Shown here: piece by piece, positions 1-5,862 of the stretch | Layout: each line of letters begins with the position of its first letter | Position numbering within the stretch: the stretch's first letter is position 1 | Assembly (NCBI GenBank): GCA_023436075.1 | Contig: JAEZKS010000220.1 | Coordinates: 1 to 12,305 of the forward strand | Length of the DNA stretch: 12,305 bases | Origin: Methanobacteriota archaeon | GTDB lineage: Archaea > Halobacteriota > Methanocellia > Methanocellales > Methanocellaceae | Direction of reading: 5' to 3' | Notes under the pieces: generated by a model | The model's input: only the letters and a program-made list of their open reading frames with translations | Databases searched by the model: none | What the model was told of the DNA's origin: nothing | Translations under genes and position numbers: made by a program

Positions 1-447
1 AGGGGCTATGAGACGCTGGAAGACCTGAAGCGGTCCGATAAGCAGGTGAGGACGTACCTGGCGCAGCAGCTACGGAAAGCTGCCGACGAGTCTGCAGGAG
101 CCCGGGAGAGCATCGAGCAAGGCATGCATCTGCAGGTGCTGCCGGACTTCGACGCCCTGGCAGGCAGGATCCGTGCATGCAGCGATCGACTCCTGGGCGC
201 CGGGTCTGGAAAAATCACTGCATGCAAGGCATACCAGCCTGAGCCTGATCCTATCCGGGAGTTGTACATGCTGGACTATAAGATACTCTCGGGCTCGGAA
301 AACATCTATAACCTGATGCAGGAGTTCGCCCGAATCGACCAGGAAAAACTGATTTCCTCTAACATTCACAAGATAGATCTTTCGCTCCGTGACATCGCCA
401 GGTGCATGAAAAAGCGGGCAGAAACCATCGACTGCATGCTTCGATAA
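1..447 (+). CDS. Hypothetical helical protein, 3' portion (5' end outside window)
   Basis: The frame is open from the first base to a TAA at 445-447, so this is the C-terminal ~148 residues of a longer protein. A GTG at 46 could serve as a start, but the upstream in-frame codons continue smoothly to the window edge and look coding, so truncation is the better reading. The sequence is charged and predicted largely helical: it opens with GYETLEDLKRSDKQ, has a middle section with DYKILSGSENIYNLMQEF, and ends in CMKKRAETIDCMLR. I see no signal peptide, membrane segment or recognisable catalytic motif. It converges on cheW across a 62-bp gap. No family could be recognised, so no function is proposed. 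A link to signalling is only suggested by the neighbour. Confidence 0.6.
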   Translation, partial: RGYETLEDLKRSDKQVRTYLAQQLRKAADESAGARESIEQGMHLQVLPDFDALAGRIRACSDRLLGAGSGKITACKAYQPEPDPIRELYMLDYKILSGSENIYNLMQEFARIDQEKLISSNIHKIDLSLRDIARCMKKRAETIDCMLR

Positions 448-450
448 TGT

Positions 451-509
451 GGAGTCACAAAGAGCACAATGTAAGCCTTTGCAGCCTCCGTGCCCTCCGT
501 GTCCGATGC
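451..509. repeat. Inverted pair of 9-bp-period repeats between convergent genes
   Basis: Just after the stop of the first gene, 451-471 reads as CAC-type units (cacaaagagcacaatg). At 485-509 the opposite orientation appears as GTG-type units (cctccgtgc, cctccgtgt, ccgatgc), ending one base before the cheW stop codon. Units repeat every 9 bp. The same CAC...GTG configuration recurs on the other side of cheW. The pair can fold as an imperfect hairpin and sits where a bidirectional terminator could act. REP-like repeats of this flavour are known in many prokaryotes; function here is inference. Confidence 0.5.
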
Positions 510-989
510 TTATGCAGTAGCCACTTTCGTGATCTGTCCGATGTCGTCCTTGATGACCTGTTTAAGGTCTACCAGGATCAGTAAGCGCCCGTCCAGTTTT
601 CCCACGCCCTGGATGTACTTGGAACTGACTGTGGTGGACAGCGCCTCGGGCAGGGTATCGATCTGCGGGGCGGTCAGGTTCTTGACCTCCGTGACCGAGT
701 CAACGATCACGCCGACTATGTTCTTATCCACCTCAAGGATCATGATGCGCGCGTTCCCATCCATGGTTTTGCCGTCCAGGCCCAGGCGGTTGCGCAGGTT
801 GACCACGGTGGTCACCTGTCCGCGCAGGTTGATCACGCCGTCGACGTATCGGGGCGATCCCGGTATGCGGGTGATGTCGCCCACCCGGATGATCTCGCGG
901 ACCTGGGAAATGTCCACTCCGAACTCCTCGGTGCCCAGCCTGAAGACGACGAGTTGTGTTTCGTTGCCGATGAGATCCTTCTCTGCCAT
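510..989 (-). CDS. cheW: Chemotaxis coupling protein CheW
   Basis: This 159-residue protein has the full CheW fold. It starts LVVFRLGTEEFGVDISQVREIIR (residues 13-35), followed by the PGSPRYVDGVINLRGQ segment (about 43-58) that is the hallmark of CheW/CheV, and ends with a region containing KYIQGVGKLDGRLLILVDL. CheW bridges methyl-accepting receptors to the CheA kinase in the cytoplasmic arrays that steer archaella. The length matches the family (about 150-170). ATG at 989 is supported by an AGAGG-type ribosome binding site 7-8 bases upstream and an AT-rich promoter-like stretch at about 1033-1042. No cheA, cheY or receptor gene is in the window, so this may be the edge of a chemotaxis locus or an isolated copy. 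Confidence 0.96.
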   Translation of the reverse strand: MAEKDLIGNETQLVVFRLGTEEFGVDISQVREIIRVGDITRIPGSPRYVDGVINLRGQVTTVVNLRNRLGLDGKTMDGNARIMILEVDKNIVGVIVDSVTEVKNLTAPQIDTLPEALSTTVSSKYIQGVGKLDGRLLILVDLKQVIKDDIGQITKVATA

Positions 990-1066
990 AAAATGCCTCT
1001 TTGTTCGAACGATTAGAAATTCGAGACTTAATGATAAATAAATTCCCTATTAAAAAAGAAATTACA

Positions 1067-1166
1067 CATCGGACACGAAGGGCACGATGGACACAATGGG
1101 ATCAAGTTGAGGCCGTCATGAAACAGTTCTGTGGTGTGCAGTGTCCGTAGTGACCATAGTGTTACC
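1067..1166. repeat. Second inverted pair of 9-bp-period repeats upstream of cheW
   Basis: The left arm (1067-1100) holds three 9-bp units of the acacgaagg/gcacgatgg/acacaatgg type. The right arm (1131-1166) holds gtggtgtgc/agtgtccgt/agtgaccat/agtgttacc. The reverse complement of the left arm matches the right arm at about 16 of 21 positions, giving a potential stem-loop of about 100 bp. The left arm also matches, inverted, 19 of 20 bases of the repeat at 489-508 beyond the cheW stop. The right arm overlaps the stop codon of the downstream minus-strand gene at 1162-1164. Confidence 0.6.
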
Positions 1167-1503
1167 AGTTGTTCGTCGCTTTCAGCTCAATAGCCTTGAG
1201 GCACATGAAGTTGCGACAGACGATCGGCTTGGTCGTGTGGATGGAGCACCACCCGTCACGCATGAATACGCAGGACTTGCCTGGTGACAGGACTTCGTAG
1301 ATAGTCCTCCCTTCGAACAGACGTTCCCGGATGTGAGCGAGAATGTCGTCCCGGCCCTCGGCCTTCCATCTGTCCATGTCCTCGCGCGAGACCCAGAGGA
1401 ACCGTGTGCAGCACCGGTCCGGGTGGCATGAGGCGCAGAGGTCTTCGATCGAAACCACCGCATCGTTGATGATCCGTCCCTCCGACGGGCAGGGGGATAG
1501 CAA
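1162..1503 (-). CDS. YkgJ-type CxxCxxxxCC cysteine-cluster protein
   Basis: The 113-residue product carries the cysteine pattern of the zinc/iron-chelating YkgJ family (PF03692 type): CASCHPDRCC near residues 23-32, then SCVFMRDGWCSIHTTKPIVCRNFMC near 76-100, including the family's C-x-I-H/Y...KP..CR.F.C ending. Such proteins are presumed to bind a metal or Fe-S cluster; the physiological role is not settled. The start is uncertain. TTG at 1503 is the only conventional start that keeps the full length, no ATG lies upstream in frame, and no good ribosome binding site precedes it. A GTG at 1458 would shorten the protein but keep every cluster cysteine. It lies upstream of cheW on the same strand, separated by the repeat pair. 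Confidence 0.8.
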   Translation of the reverse strand: MLSPCPSEGRIINDAVVSIEDLCASCHPDRCCTRFLWVSREDMDRWKAEGRDDILAHIRERLFEGRTIYEVLSPGKSCVFMRDGWCSIHTTKPIVCRNFMCLKAIELKATNNW

Positions 1504-1556
1504 CGTCAGGATATATGCATTTCGGTAGGCGAGGGGATGCGCAGGGCTGCGACAAA

Positions 1557-1657
1557 ATGGCCGACGATACCGACGATAATATGTCCCCCAGGAGCCGCTC
1601 AGGCCGATGCAGATGTGCCCGGCCTGTGGCTCGTGGGCAATGGTGGATAATTCATAA
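1557..1657 (+). pseudogene. Possible frameshifted 33-aa zinc-knuckle mini-protein
   Basis: ATG at 1557 opens MADDTDDNMSP in GC-rich codons, reaching a run of five C at 1585-1589. One extra C would join it to the frame reading PQEPLRPMQMCPACGSWAMVDNS, which ends at TAA 1655-1657 and contains a CPACG half zinc ribbon. A TATA-like stretch (atatat, 1511-1516) lies at a suitable distance upstream for a short leader. Neither half is convincing alone. Together they resemble the small acidic CPxCG proteins of archaea, but the call rests on an assumed one-base change and there is no clear ribosome binding site. Confidence 0.25.
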
Positions 1658-1885
1658 TATGCAGGCAGGGGATGCTATTCGTAACTGGCTGTCCTTCAGC
1701 CAGGCCATTCGTCCATGTGGAAAAGGCATGGCCATCGGCATGAATGGCGGCGCTAAATGCAGATAAAGAGCCGAAACCAAAAATGTTGCCAGCGATGGCC
1801 CTTGACTGAATTTCCATTGGCTAATACCCCCCATCTGACGGCTGGCCAGACGCGCTGGCATGACCATCATTTTCTTAACCGCCAT
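1652..1885 (-). CDS. Doubtful small ORF, 77 aa
   Basis: The ORF begins MAVKKMMVMPARLASRQMGG and is rich in Met and Pro, with no recognisable motif. A TATA-like box (ctatatatc on the minus strand, about 1924-1932) lies about 40 bases before the ATG, which is compatible with a short leader, but there is no ribosome binding site. An overlapping frame at 1599-1817 (MEIQSRAIAGNIFGFGSLSA...) is equally open, so the coding frame cannot be decided. It also overlaps the tail of the 1557-1657 candidate on the other strand. It is included because it is the only promoter-linked ORF in an otherwise gene-free stretch. Confidence 0.15.
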   Translation of the reverse strand: MAVKKMMVMPARLASRQMGGISQWKFSQGPSLATFLVSALYLHLAPPFMPMAMPFPHGRMAWLKDSQLRIASPACIL

Positions 1886-2296
1886 TTCTTATAGCGATTG
1901 CTGATGTATATCTAGCTTCCCAGATATATAGTTTATTTGTCTTAATATCTTTAATAAGCGGTATATTTGAAATATCACCGCCAGAAAGCATAATAGAATG
2001 TGACTGCGCTCTGCCAAAAAGTGATTTATGGGGGTATTTAAGGCTTCATTGCGCAATGACTATTATTTTAATAGTAATTTTATTTAATTTTGAGTCAACT
2101 ACCGGTTTTGACCGGTTAAACTTCATCTTCTGGTAACATGCCGGTTTAGCTACAACCCTTTAAACATTTAATAGTTATTAATTTTATGCTCGTTTCCAGA
2201 AGGGATCAAATAAAATGTAATAAAATAATAATCTGGCGGTTTCAGGCCGTAATACGTCGCCGACAATAGCGGGCAGCAGGTTCGCTTCAGGTTATC
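1886..2296. other. AT-rich intergenic region with palindromes and ACCGGT repeats
   Basis: No gene is seen here. Visible structure: an imperfect hairpin gcggtatattt/aaatatcaccgc (1958-1981); a 10-bp palindrome attgcgcaat (2048-2057); a perfect hairpin actatta-ttt-taatagt (2059-2075); and two palindromic ACCGGT hexamers exactly 10 bp apart (2101-2106, 2111-2116) with a third CCGGTTT at 2141-2147. The last set looks operator-like but lies about 180 bp upstream of the nearest recognisable promoter. Confidence 0.4.
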
Positions 2297-2304
2297 TATA
2301 AATA
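2297..2304 (+). promoter_or_regulatory. TATA box of the 53-aa gene
   Basis: TATAAATA matches the archaeal TATA box. A start site about 25 bases downstream (near 2329) would give a short leader carrying the GGTGAT ribosome binding site at 2339-2344. Confidence 0.55.
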
Positions 2305-2338
2305 CGTACCTGTTCCTTATGATATTACGGTTGATTAA

Positions 2339-2344
2339 GGTGAT
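2339..2344 (+). promoter_or_regulatory. Ribosome binding site GGTGAT
   Basis: GGTGAT is perfectly complementary to the ATCACC of the archaeal 16S 3' end. It sits 6 bases before the ATG at 2351, which fixes the start of a small gene that would otherwise be easy to overlook. Confidence 0.7.
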
Positions 2345-2350
2345 CTGGCT

Positions 2351-2512
2351 ATGAAGGTCGAGCTTTTGGTAGACGGGAAGAAGGTTCCCATGAACAAGTT
2401 CGTACAGAAGATCGTGGGGTCTGGCATCAAGGGCATGGCGGACACGCTCGACGGCGTGGGCCCATGGAAGAAGCTGCAGATCACGATCGATACCGAAGAG
2501 CAGCAGTCCTAA
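2351..2512 (+). CDS. Conserved-looking small protein, 53 aa
   Basis: The product starts MKVELLVDGKKVPMNKFVQK and ends LQITIDTEEQQS. A beta strand with a turn (VELLVDGKKV), an amphipathic helix (NKFVQKIVGSGIKGMADTL) and a final strand (WKKLQITID) suggest a compact folded domain. The start is well defined by TATAAATA at 2297, GGTGAT at 2339 and a 6-base spacer. Codon use is GC-rich at third positions, unlike the AT-rich surroundings. From memory, methanogen genomes contain short proteins with the same MKVEL.VDGK.IP...FVQ opening, but no function is known to me. A 149-aa ORF on the opposite strand across this region is best read as its shadow. Confidence 0.8.
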   Translation: MKVELLVDGKKVPMNKFVQKIVGSGIKGMADTLDGVGPWKKLQITIDTEEQQS

Positions 2513-2575
2513 GTATCGTGCTCCGGTACGGCAGGCTGAGGCTGGCATCAATGACACGGGACTATATCGTTGCAG

Positions 2576-2604
2576 CCGGCGATGCCGGCACGAGAGGCCT
2601 CTCG
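2576..2604. repeat. Tandem GC-rich palindromes downstream of the small gene
   Basis: gccggc-gat-gccggc is followed directly by the perfect 14-bp palindrome cgagaggcctctcg (2591-2604). They lie about 65 bases after the small-gene stop. No T-run follows immediately, so a terminator role is uncertain. Confidence 0.4.
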
Positions 2605-2783
2605 GCATGACTGCCATAGTGCATGTCTCATAGGCTGATTTTCATTTCAGCGACCTCCGGAACTTTCATATTCGTAATTTATATTTTAAAAATAAACTTT
2701 TATTATTATATTGGAAAGCTTTAATAACTATAATTGCTTTAATGGTTAATAACCAATTTTTATTCCTATGTGGGTTAGTAAAT

Positions 2784-3314
2784 ATGGGGGTCAGTCAACA
2801 GTCGCCCTTCGACAGGGCTGGATGTGATACTGCAGGCGCTACTCTCGAGGATGACTCGGGATACAGCGATGCTATCTACCGGCAACAGGTCCTCGATTCG
2901 GAGTTCCTGGATGCCGTGTGTAACGGACTGCTTTGCGTGAATGAAGATTTCCGGATTACGTCGCAGAACTACATATCTAGGGTGAACATGGGCGACCTCG
3001 TAGGCCAGTGCTGTTACCATGCGCTGGAGAACCGGGCTGCTCCGTGCGACAATTGTCCTCGCATCGTCCCGCCGACGGGGAGCGAGTATGAGACCTCGAT
3101 ACGCTGCGCCGGAAAGGGCCGTTCGCTCTATGAAGCCCGTATCTACACATCCGAGAACAGTTCTGAGGTCGTGGAAGTGTATCCCGACATGATCGACCGC
3201 GAGATCGTCATCAAGAACCTGTACCTCTACCGGGAGGAACTCGACCTGCTGAACAGCGTGGTGGAACACATCAGGAACGCGATTGCCGACGATTGTTCTC
3301 ACGTAAGGGCGTAG
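2784..3314 (+). CDS. Standalone PAS-domain protein
   Basis: The 176-residue protein has one PAS-like domain: EFLDAVCNGLLCVNEDFRITSQN begins the fold, then GDLVGQCCYHALENRAAPCDNCP, the CY...PC..CP signature common in methanogen and bacterial PAS sensors, then strands GRSLYEARIYT and VVEVYPDMIDREIV, and a helical tail. There is no kinase, receiver, GAF or output domain and no membrane segment, so it probably acts as a cytoplasmic sensory or partner protein. The clustered cysteines could bind a metal or respond to redox, which is inference. An in-frame ATG at 2742 would add 14 residues, but those codons are AT-rich like the intergenic DNA, and coding-type composition starts at about 2784. It converges on the winged-helix gene. 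Confidence 0.75.
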   Translation: MGVSQQSPFDRAGCDTAGATLEDDSGYSDAIYRQQVLDSEFLDAVCNGLLCVNEDFRITSQNYISRVNMGDLVGQCCYHALENRAAPCDNCPRIVPPTGSEYETSIRCAGKGRSLYEARIYTSENSSEVVEVYPDMIDREIVIKNLYLYREELDLLNSVVEHIRNAIADDCSHVRA

Positions 3315-3335
3315 TTACGGAATTACGGAATAGCA

Positions 3336-3350
3336 GCACGACTAATCGTG
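3336..3350. repeat. Small hairpin between convergent genes
   Basis: cacga-ctaa-tcgtg can form a 5-bp stem in the 75-bp gap between the convergent PAS and winged-helix genes. It is preceded by a direct repeat of ttacggaa (3315-3330). A terminator role is possible but weakly supported because no T-run follows. Confidence 0.25.
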
Positions 3351-3389
3351 GAAAAGAATTAGAGTAGCCTATGGGCCCTTGTGCAGGGC

Positions 3390-3728
3390 TTATGCCACGG
3401 TGCTGCTACCTTTTGCATTCTCGAGCCGGTTGGCCAGGACGTTGATCAGCGCCAAGTTCTCCGGCTTCTCGTTGTTGGAGACTTCTACGATCCTGAGGAT
3501 GTAGAGCGAGATCTTGATGCCCTTCTCGGTCAGCTCGTAGCCTTCGTCATTCGCGCACTTGGCGACAATGCCCGATCCGATCAGAGTCTTCAGCACCCGG
3601 TTGAGGATGCCGGGGTTCAGCTTGGTCTCGAACATGATCTCAGTGAAGCGTTTCGGGCCTTTTCCGAGCGAAGCCAGGACTTCCATCGTCCCTGCGTATG
3701 ATATTGTTTTCAATATTTCCATAGGCAT
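3390..3728 (-). CDS. Winged helix-turn-helix transcriptional regulator
   Basis: The 112-residue protein has a winged-helix domain through most of its length: MEVLASLGKGPKRFTEIMFETKLNPGILNRVLKTLIGSGIV contains helices 1-3 with the recognition helix around PGILNRVLKTL, and CANDEGYELTEKGIKI forms the wing. A helical tail (residues about 75-112) probably dimerises. The layout resembles HxlR/ArsR-like archaeal regulators, and no ligand or metal site is evident. Start: ATG at 3728, with another ATG at 3722 two codons in; neither has a strong ribosome binding site. A TATA box at 3780-3785 on the minus strand gives a leader of about 27 bases. Divergent placement next to leuA, with an operator-like dyad between, makes local regulation of leuA and itself plausible. 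Confidence 0.85.
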   Translation of the reverse strand: MPMEILKTISYAGTMEVLASLGKGPKRFTEIMFETKLNPGILNRVLKTLIGSGIVAKCANDEGYELTEKGIKISLYILRIVEVSNNEKPENLALINVLANRLENAKGSSTVA

Positions 3729-3779
3729 ACCAGCATTTTTATTGCACGGGGTCCGGTTTCAGCAGCAATAGTTGGGGGG

Positions 3780-3785
3780 TATATA
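3780..3785 (-). promoter_or_regulatory. TATA box of the winged-helix gene
   Basis: TATATA on the minus strand is about 52 bases upstream of the ATG at 3728, predicting transcription from about 3756. It lies about 60 bp from the oppositely oriented TATA box at 3843, forming a divergent promoter pair. Confidence 0.4.
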
Positions 3786-3841
3786 GCTTGCGACTTAGGG
3801 GCCGAATCCCCATGCATTAGTTTCTAATTAGGGATTAATAA

Positions 3842-3850
3842 GTATATAAA
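3842..3850 (+). promoter_or_regulatory. TATA box facing leuA
   Basis: gtatataaa is a strong archaeal TATA match on the plus strand. Transcription would begin near 3872, about 300 bases before leuA, implying a long leader or a separate short transcript. Confidence 0.5.
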
Positions 3851-3853
3851 GCA

Positions 3854-3870
3854 GTACAACATGGTTGTAC
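3854..3870. promoter_or_regulatory. Operator-like perfect dyad GTACAAC-N3-GTTGTAC
   Basis: The 17-bp dyad begins four bases after the TATA box and ends where transcription would be expected to start, the classic position for repression in archaea. A further TGTAC copy lies at 3880-3884. The nearby winged-helix regulator is the obvious candidate binder (inference). Confidence 0.5.
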
Positions 3871-3884
3871 ATACAGAGTGTACA

Positions 3885-4133
3885 GAATTTTTATAAAATC
3901 GACCTTTCAGGCAAATTTTTATCGCATTAAATATAACCAATCGAATATATCGCTAATACAACTGTAAGAACTCGAATAAAATTCTATTATTGCATATAGC
4001 CTCTGAAAAGCTCTGCAGCAGCCGTCAGGGGCGCGTACAGGTCAGTATTCTCCGATAGAAAACTATGCGCAGTCGTCCGCCTCCGTTGCAAACGTTCTTA
4101 TATGTGGAGCGGTATTTCCCTATTGTGACTCAA
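3885..4133 (+). other. Leader / intergenic region before leuA
   Basis: No confident gene is present. A small reading frame from ATG 4065 to TAA 4160 (31 codons, MRSRPPPLQTFLYVERY...) runs through it, but a TATA-like box (cttatatg, 4097-4104) inside that frame argues that transcription of leuA may begin near 4127, making the upstream part non-coding. T-runs at 3887-3891 and 3915-3919 could end a short transcript from the 3843 promoter. No leucine-rich leader peptide is seen. Confidence 0.35.
4097..4104 (+). promoter_or_regulatory. Proximal TATA-like box for leuA
   Basis: cttatatg lies about 30 bases before ATG 4134, so a transcript would start near 4127 and be nearly leaderless with respect to that ATG. 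Confidence 0.35.
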
Positions 4134-4176
4134 ATGGAAATGAGGGATCGTTTTTTATAAGGTAGATGTAGCACAG

Positions 4177-5694
4177 ATACCGAACAAAAAAGTAGAGATT
4201 TTTGACACGACTCTCCGTGACGGAGAGCAGACGCCCGGCGTGTCTTTCACGCCCGAGAAAAAGATCGAGATCGCACGCGCCCTTGATAGGCTCGGCGTAC
4301 AGTATATCGAAGCGGGATTCCCCATATCTTCCGCCGGCGACAAGGCCTCTGTGAAGGACATTGCCGGGCTGGGGCTGAATTCGTCTATCTGTGGCCTGGC
4401 CAGAGTGATCAAAGCCGACATTGACGCTTGTTTCGATGCAGACGTGCAGATGGTGCATACGTTCGTCTCCACTTCGGACATCCAGCGAGAGAACACTATC
4501 AAGAAATCGCGGGAAGAAGTGGTCGACATGGCCATCGAGGCTGTCCGGCACATCAAGGCCCACGGCTGTGAGTGCCTGTTCTCGCCTATGGATGCCACGC
4601 GTACGGACATCGACTACCTGATCGAGATATGTAAGGCGGTCGAGGACGCCGGAGCAGACGCGATCAACCTGCCCGATACAGTGGGCGTCGCGGCGCCGCC
4701 GGCCATGAAGTGGCTGGTGGGCGAAGTTGTGAAAAACGTCCGTATCCCGATAGCGGTACACTGTCACAATGACTTCGGGCTGGCGGTGGCCAACAGCCTC
4801 GCCGCCGTAGAGGCAGGGGCGCGGCAGGTACAGGTGACGCTCAACAGCCTTGGCGAGCGCGCCGGCAATGCGGATCTCGCCCAGACGGTGATGAGCCTGG
4901 AGGCGATCTATGGCATCTCCACCGGGGTCAGGACGAAGTACCTCGTCGAGTCGGCTCGCATGATCGAGCGCTTCTCCGGGATACCCGTGACTCCGAACCT
5001 GCCCGTGACGGGCGCAAATGCGTTCTCCCACGAGTCGGGCATCCACAGCCACGGCGTCATCACGGAGTCGAAGACCTTCGAGCCGGGCATCATGACGCCC
5101 GAGATGGTCGGACACATGCGGCGGCTGGTGCTGGGCAAACACACGGGCAAGCATGCAGTGAAGAAGCTGCTCAACGACGCAGGGCTGAGCCCCACAGATG
5201 CACAGCTGAACGAAATCCTCGAACGCGTGAAGGACCTTGGCGACAAGGGACGCAAGGTAACTGACGTCGACCTTTATGCCATCGCGGAAGCGGTGATGGG
5301 CGACGTGGCCGCGGCCGAGAAGCGCATCGTGCTGGAAGAGCTCTCCGTCATGACAGGCAACCGTGTCACGCCGACGGCGACGGTGCGGGTCACCGTGGAC
5401 GGAAAGGCCTATACCGGCGCACGGACTGGCGTAGGCCCGGTCGACGCCGCTCTGAAGGCGGTCGAGAGCCTTGCCGACGGCGACAGCCACAGCATGCGGC
5501 TCCGAGACTTCCGCATTGAGGCCATCACCGGCGGCTCCGAGGCGCTGGCTGAGGTCATGGTGGGTGTAGAAGATAGCAAGGGCCGGATGGTGACTGCCCG
5601 GGCCGCGCGCGAGGACATCGTGCAGGCCTCGGTCGAGGCGCTGGTCAGTGCCATGAATCGCCTTTCTGCCATGCCGAAGGAGCCCCGCAACTGA
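4177..5694 (+). CDS. leuA: 2-isopropylmalate synthase family protein (LeuA/CimA/AksA)
   Basis: LeuA-type enzymes condense acetyl-CoA with a 2-oxo acid; LeuA itself uses 2-oxoisovalerate in leucine synthesis. Numbering from the ATA at 4177, the catalytic barrel has FDTTLRDGEQTPG (9-21), IEAGFP, LPDTVGV, HCHNDFGLAVANS (His195, His197) and GERAGN (Asn231). The Asp, His, His and Asn metal ligands are all present, and the His-Asn spacing of 34 matches characterised LeuA. GANAFSHESGIHSHG follows. The C-terminal third (about 385-500, with TGVGPVDAALKAVE) is the LeuA allosteric dimer domain, which AksA homocitrate synthases lack. IEAGFP and the GLAVANSLAAVEAG segment favour LeuA over citramalate synthase, without proving it. 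The start is abnormal: the frame is open back to a TGA at 4141-4143 but has no ATG, GTG or TTG until GTG 4240, which would delete the catalytic motif. The coordinate given uses the ATA that sits where homologues have Met; ATG 4134 would serve if the T6 run at 4151-4156 were T5. Confidence 0.88.
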   Translation: MPNKKVEIFDTTLRDGEQTPGVSFTPEKKIEIARALDRLGVQYIEAGFPISSAGDKASVKDIAGLGLNSSICGLARVIKADIDACFDADVQMVHTFVSTSDIQRENTIKKSREEVVDMAIEAVRHIKAHGCECLFSPMDATRTDIDYLIEICKAVEDAGADAINLPDTVGVAAPPAMKWLVGEVVKNVRIPIAVHCHNDFGLAVANSLAAVEAGARQVQVTLNSLGERAGNADLAQTVMSLEAIYGISTGVRTKYLVESARMIERFSGIPVTPNLPVTGANAFSHESGIHSHGVITESKTFEPGIMTPEMVGHMRRLVLGKHTGKHAVKKLLNDAGLSPTDAQLNEILERVKDLGDKGRKVTDVDLYAIAEAVMGDVAAAEKRIVLEELSVMTGNRVTPTATVRVTVDGKAYTGARTGVGPVDAALKAVESLADGDSHSMRLRDFRIEAITGGSEALAEVMVGVEDSKGRMVTARAAREDIVQASVEALVSAMNRLSAMPKEPRN

Positions 5695-5712
5695 AAAGCA
5701 TAGAGCGGGGAC

Positions 5713-5742
5713 ATTTTTTATATTTGTATTTTTATTTTATAA
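5713..5742 (+). terminator. T-rich terminator after leuA
   Basis: T-runs of six, three, five and four (cattttttatatttg, tatttttattttata) begin about 20 bases after the leuA stop. Oligo-T stretches are sufficient for termination by archaeal RNA polymerase. Confidence 0.6.
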
Positions 5743-5800
5743 TAAGCCGATAGGCGAGCAACCTTTTGGAGGATAAAGCGTTCATATTTAGACGCAGTAT

Positions 5801-5808
5801 TATATAAT
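5801..5808 (+). promoter_or_regulatory. TATA box of the NYN gene
   Basis: TATATAAT at a distance that places the transcript start near 5833, leaving a leader of about 30 bases that includes a GGGAG ribosome binding site (5850-5854) 8 bases before the ATG. Confidence 0.5.
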
Positions 5809-5862
5809 TGCAAATGAAAGCCCCCAACAAATATTTATATTCACATATCGGGAGTATCAACG

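Noticed and set aside
2168..2617. A 149-residue open frame on the minus strand
   Set aside because: It covers the 53-aa gene in antisense and AT-rich non-coding DNA. There is no ribosome binding site and no recognisable motif.
4065..4160. 31-codon frame upstream of leuA as a leader peptide
   Set aside because: It has no run of Leu or other branched-chain codons, and a TATA-like box lies inside it. Only its last part (from ATG 4134) is of interest, as a possible frameshifted leuA start.
4120..5490. A 456-residue open frame on the minus strand across leuA
   Set aside because: It is a shadow of leuA, whose plus-strand product has full motif conservation; the minus frame shows no recognisable domain and is rich in His and Arg as expected for an antisense frame of GC-rich DNA.
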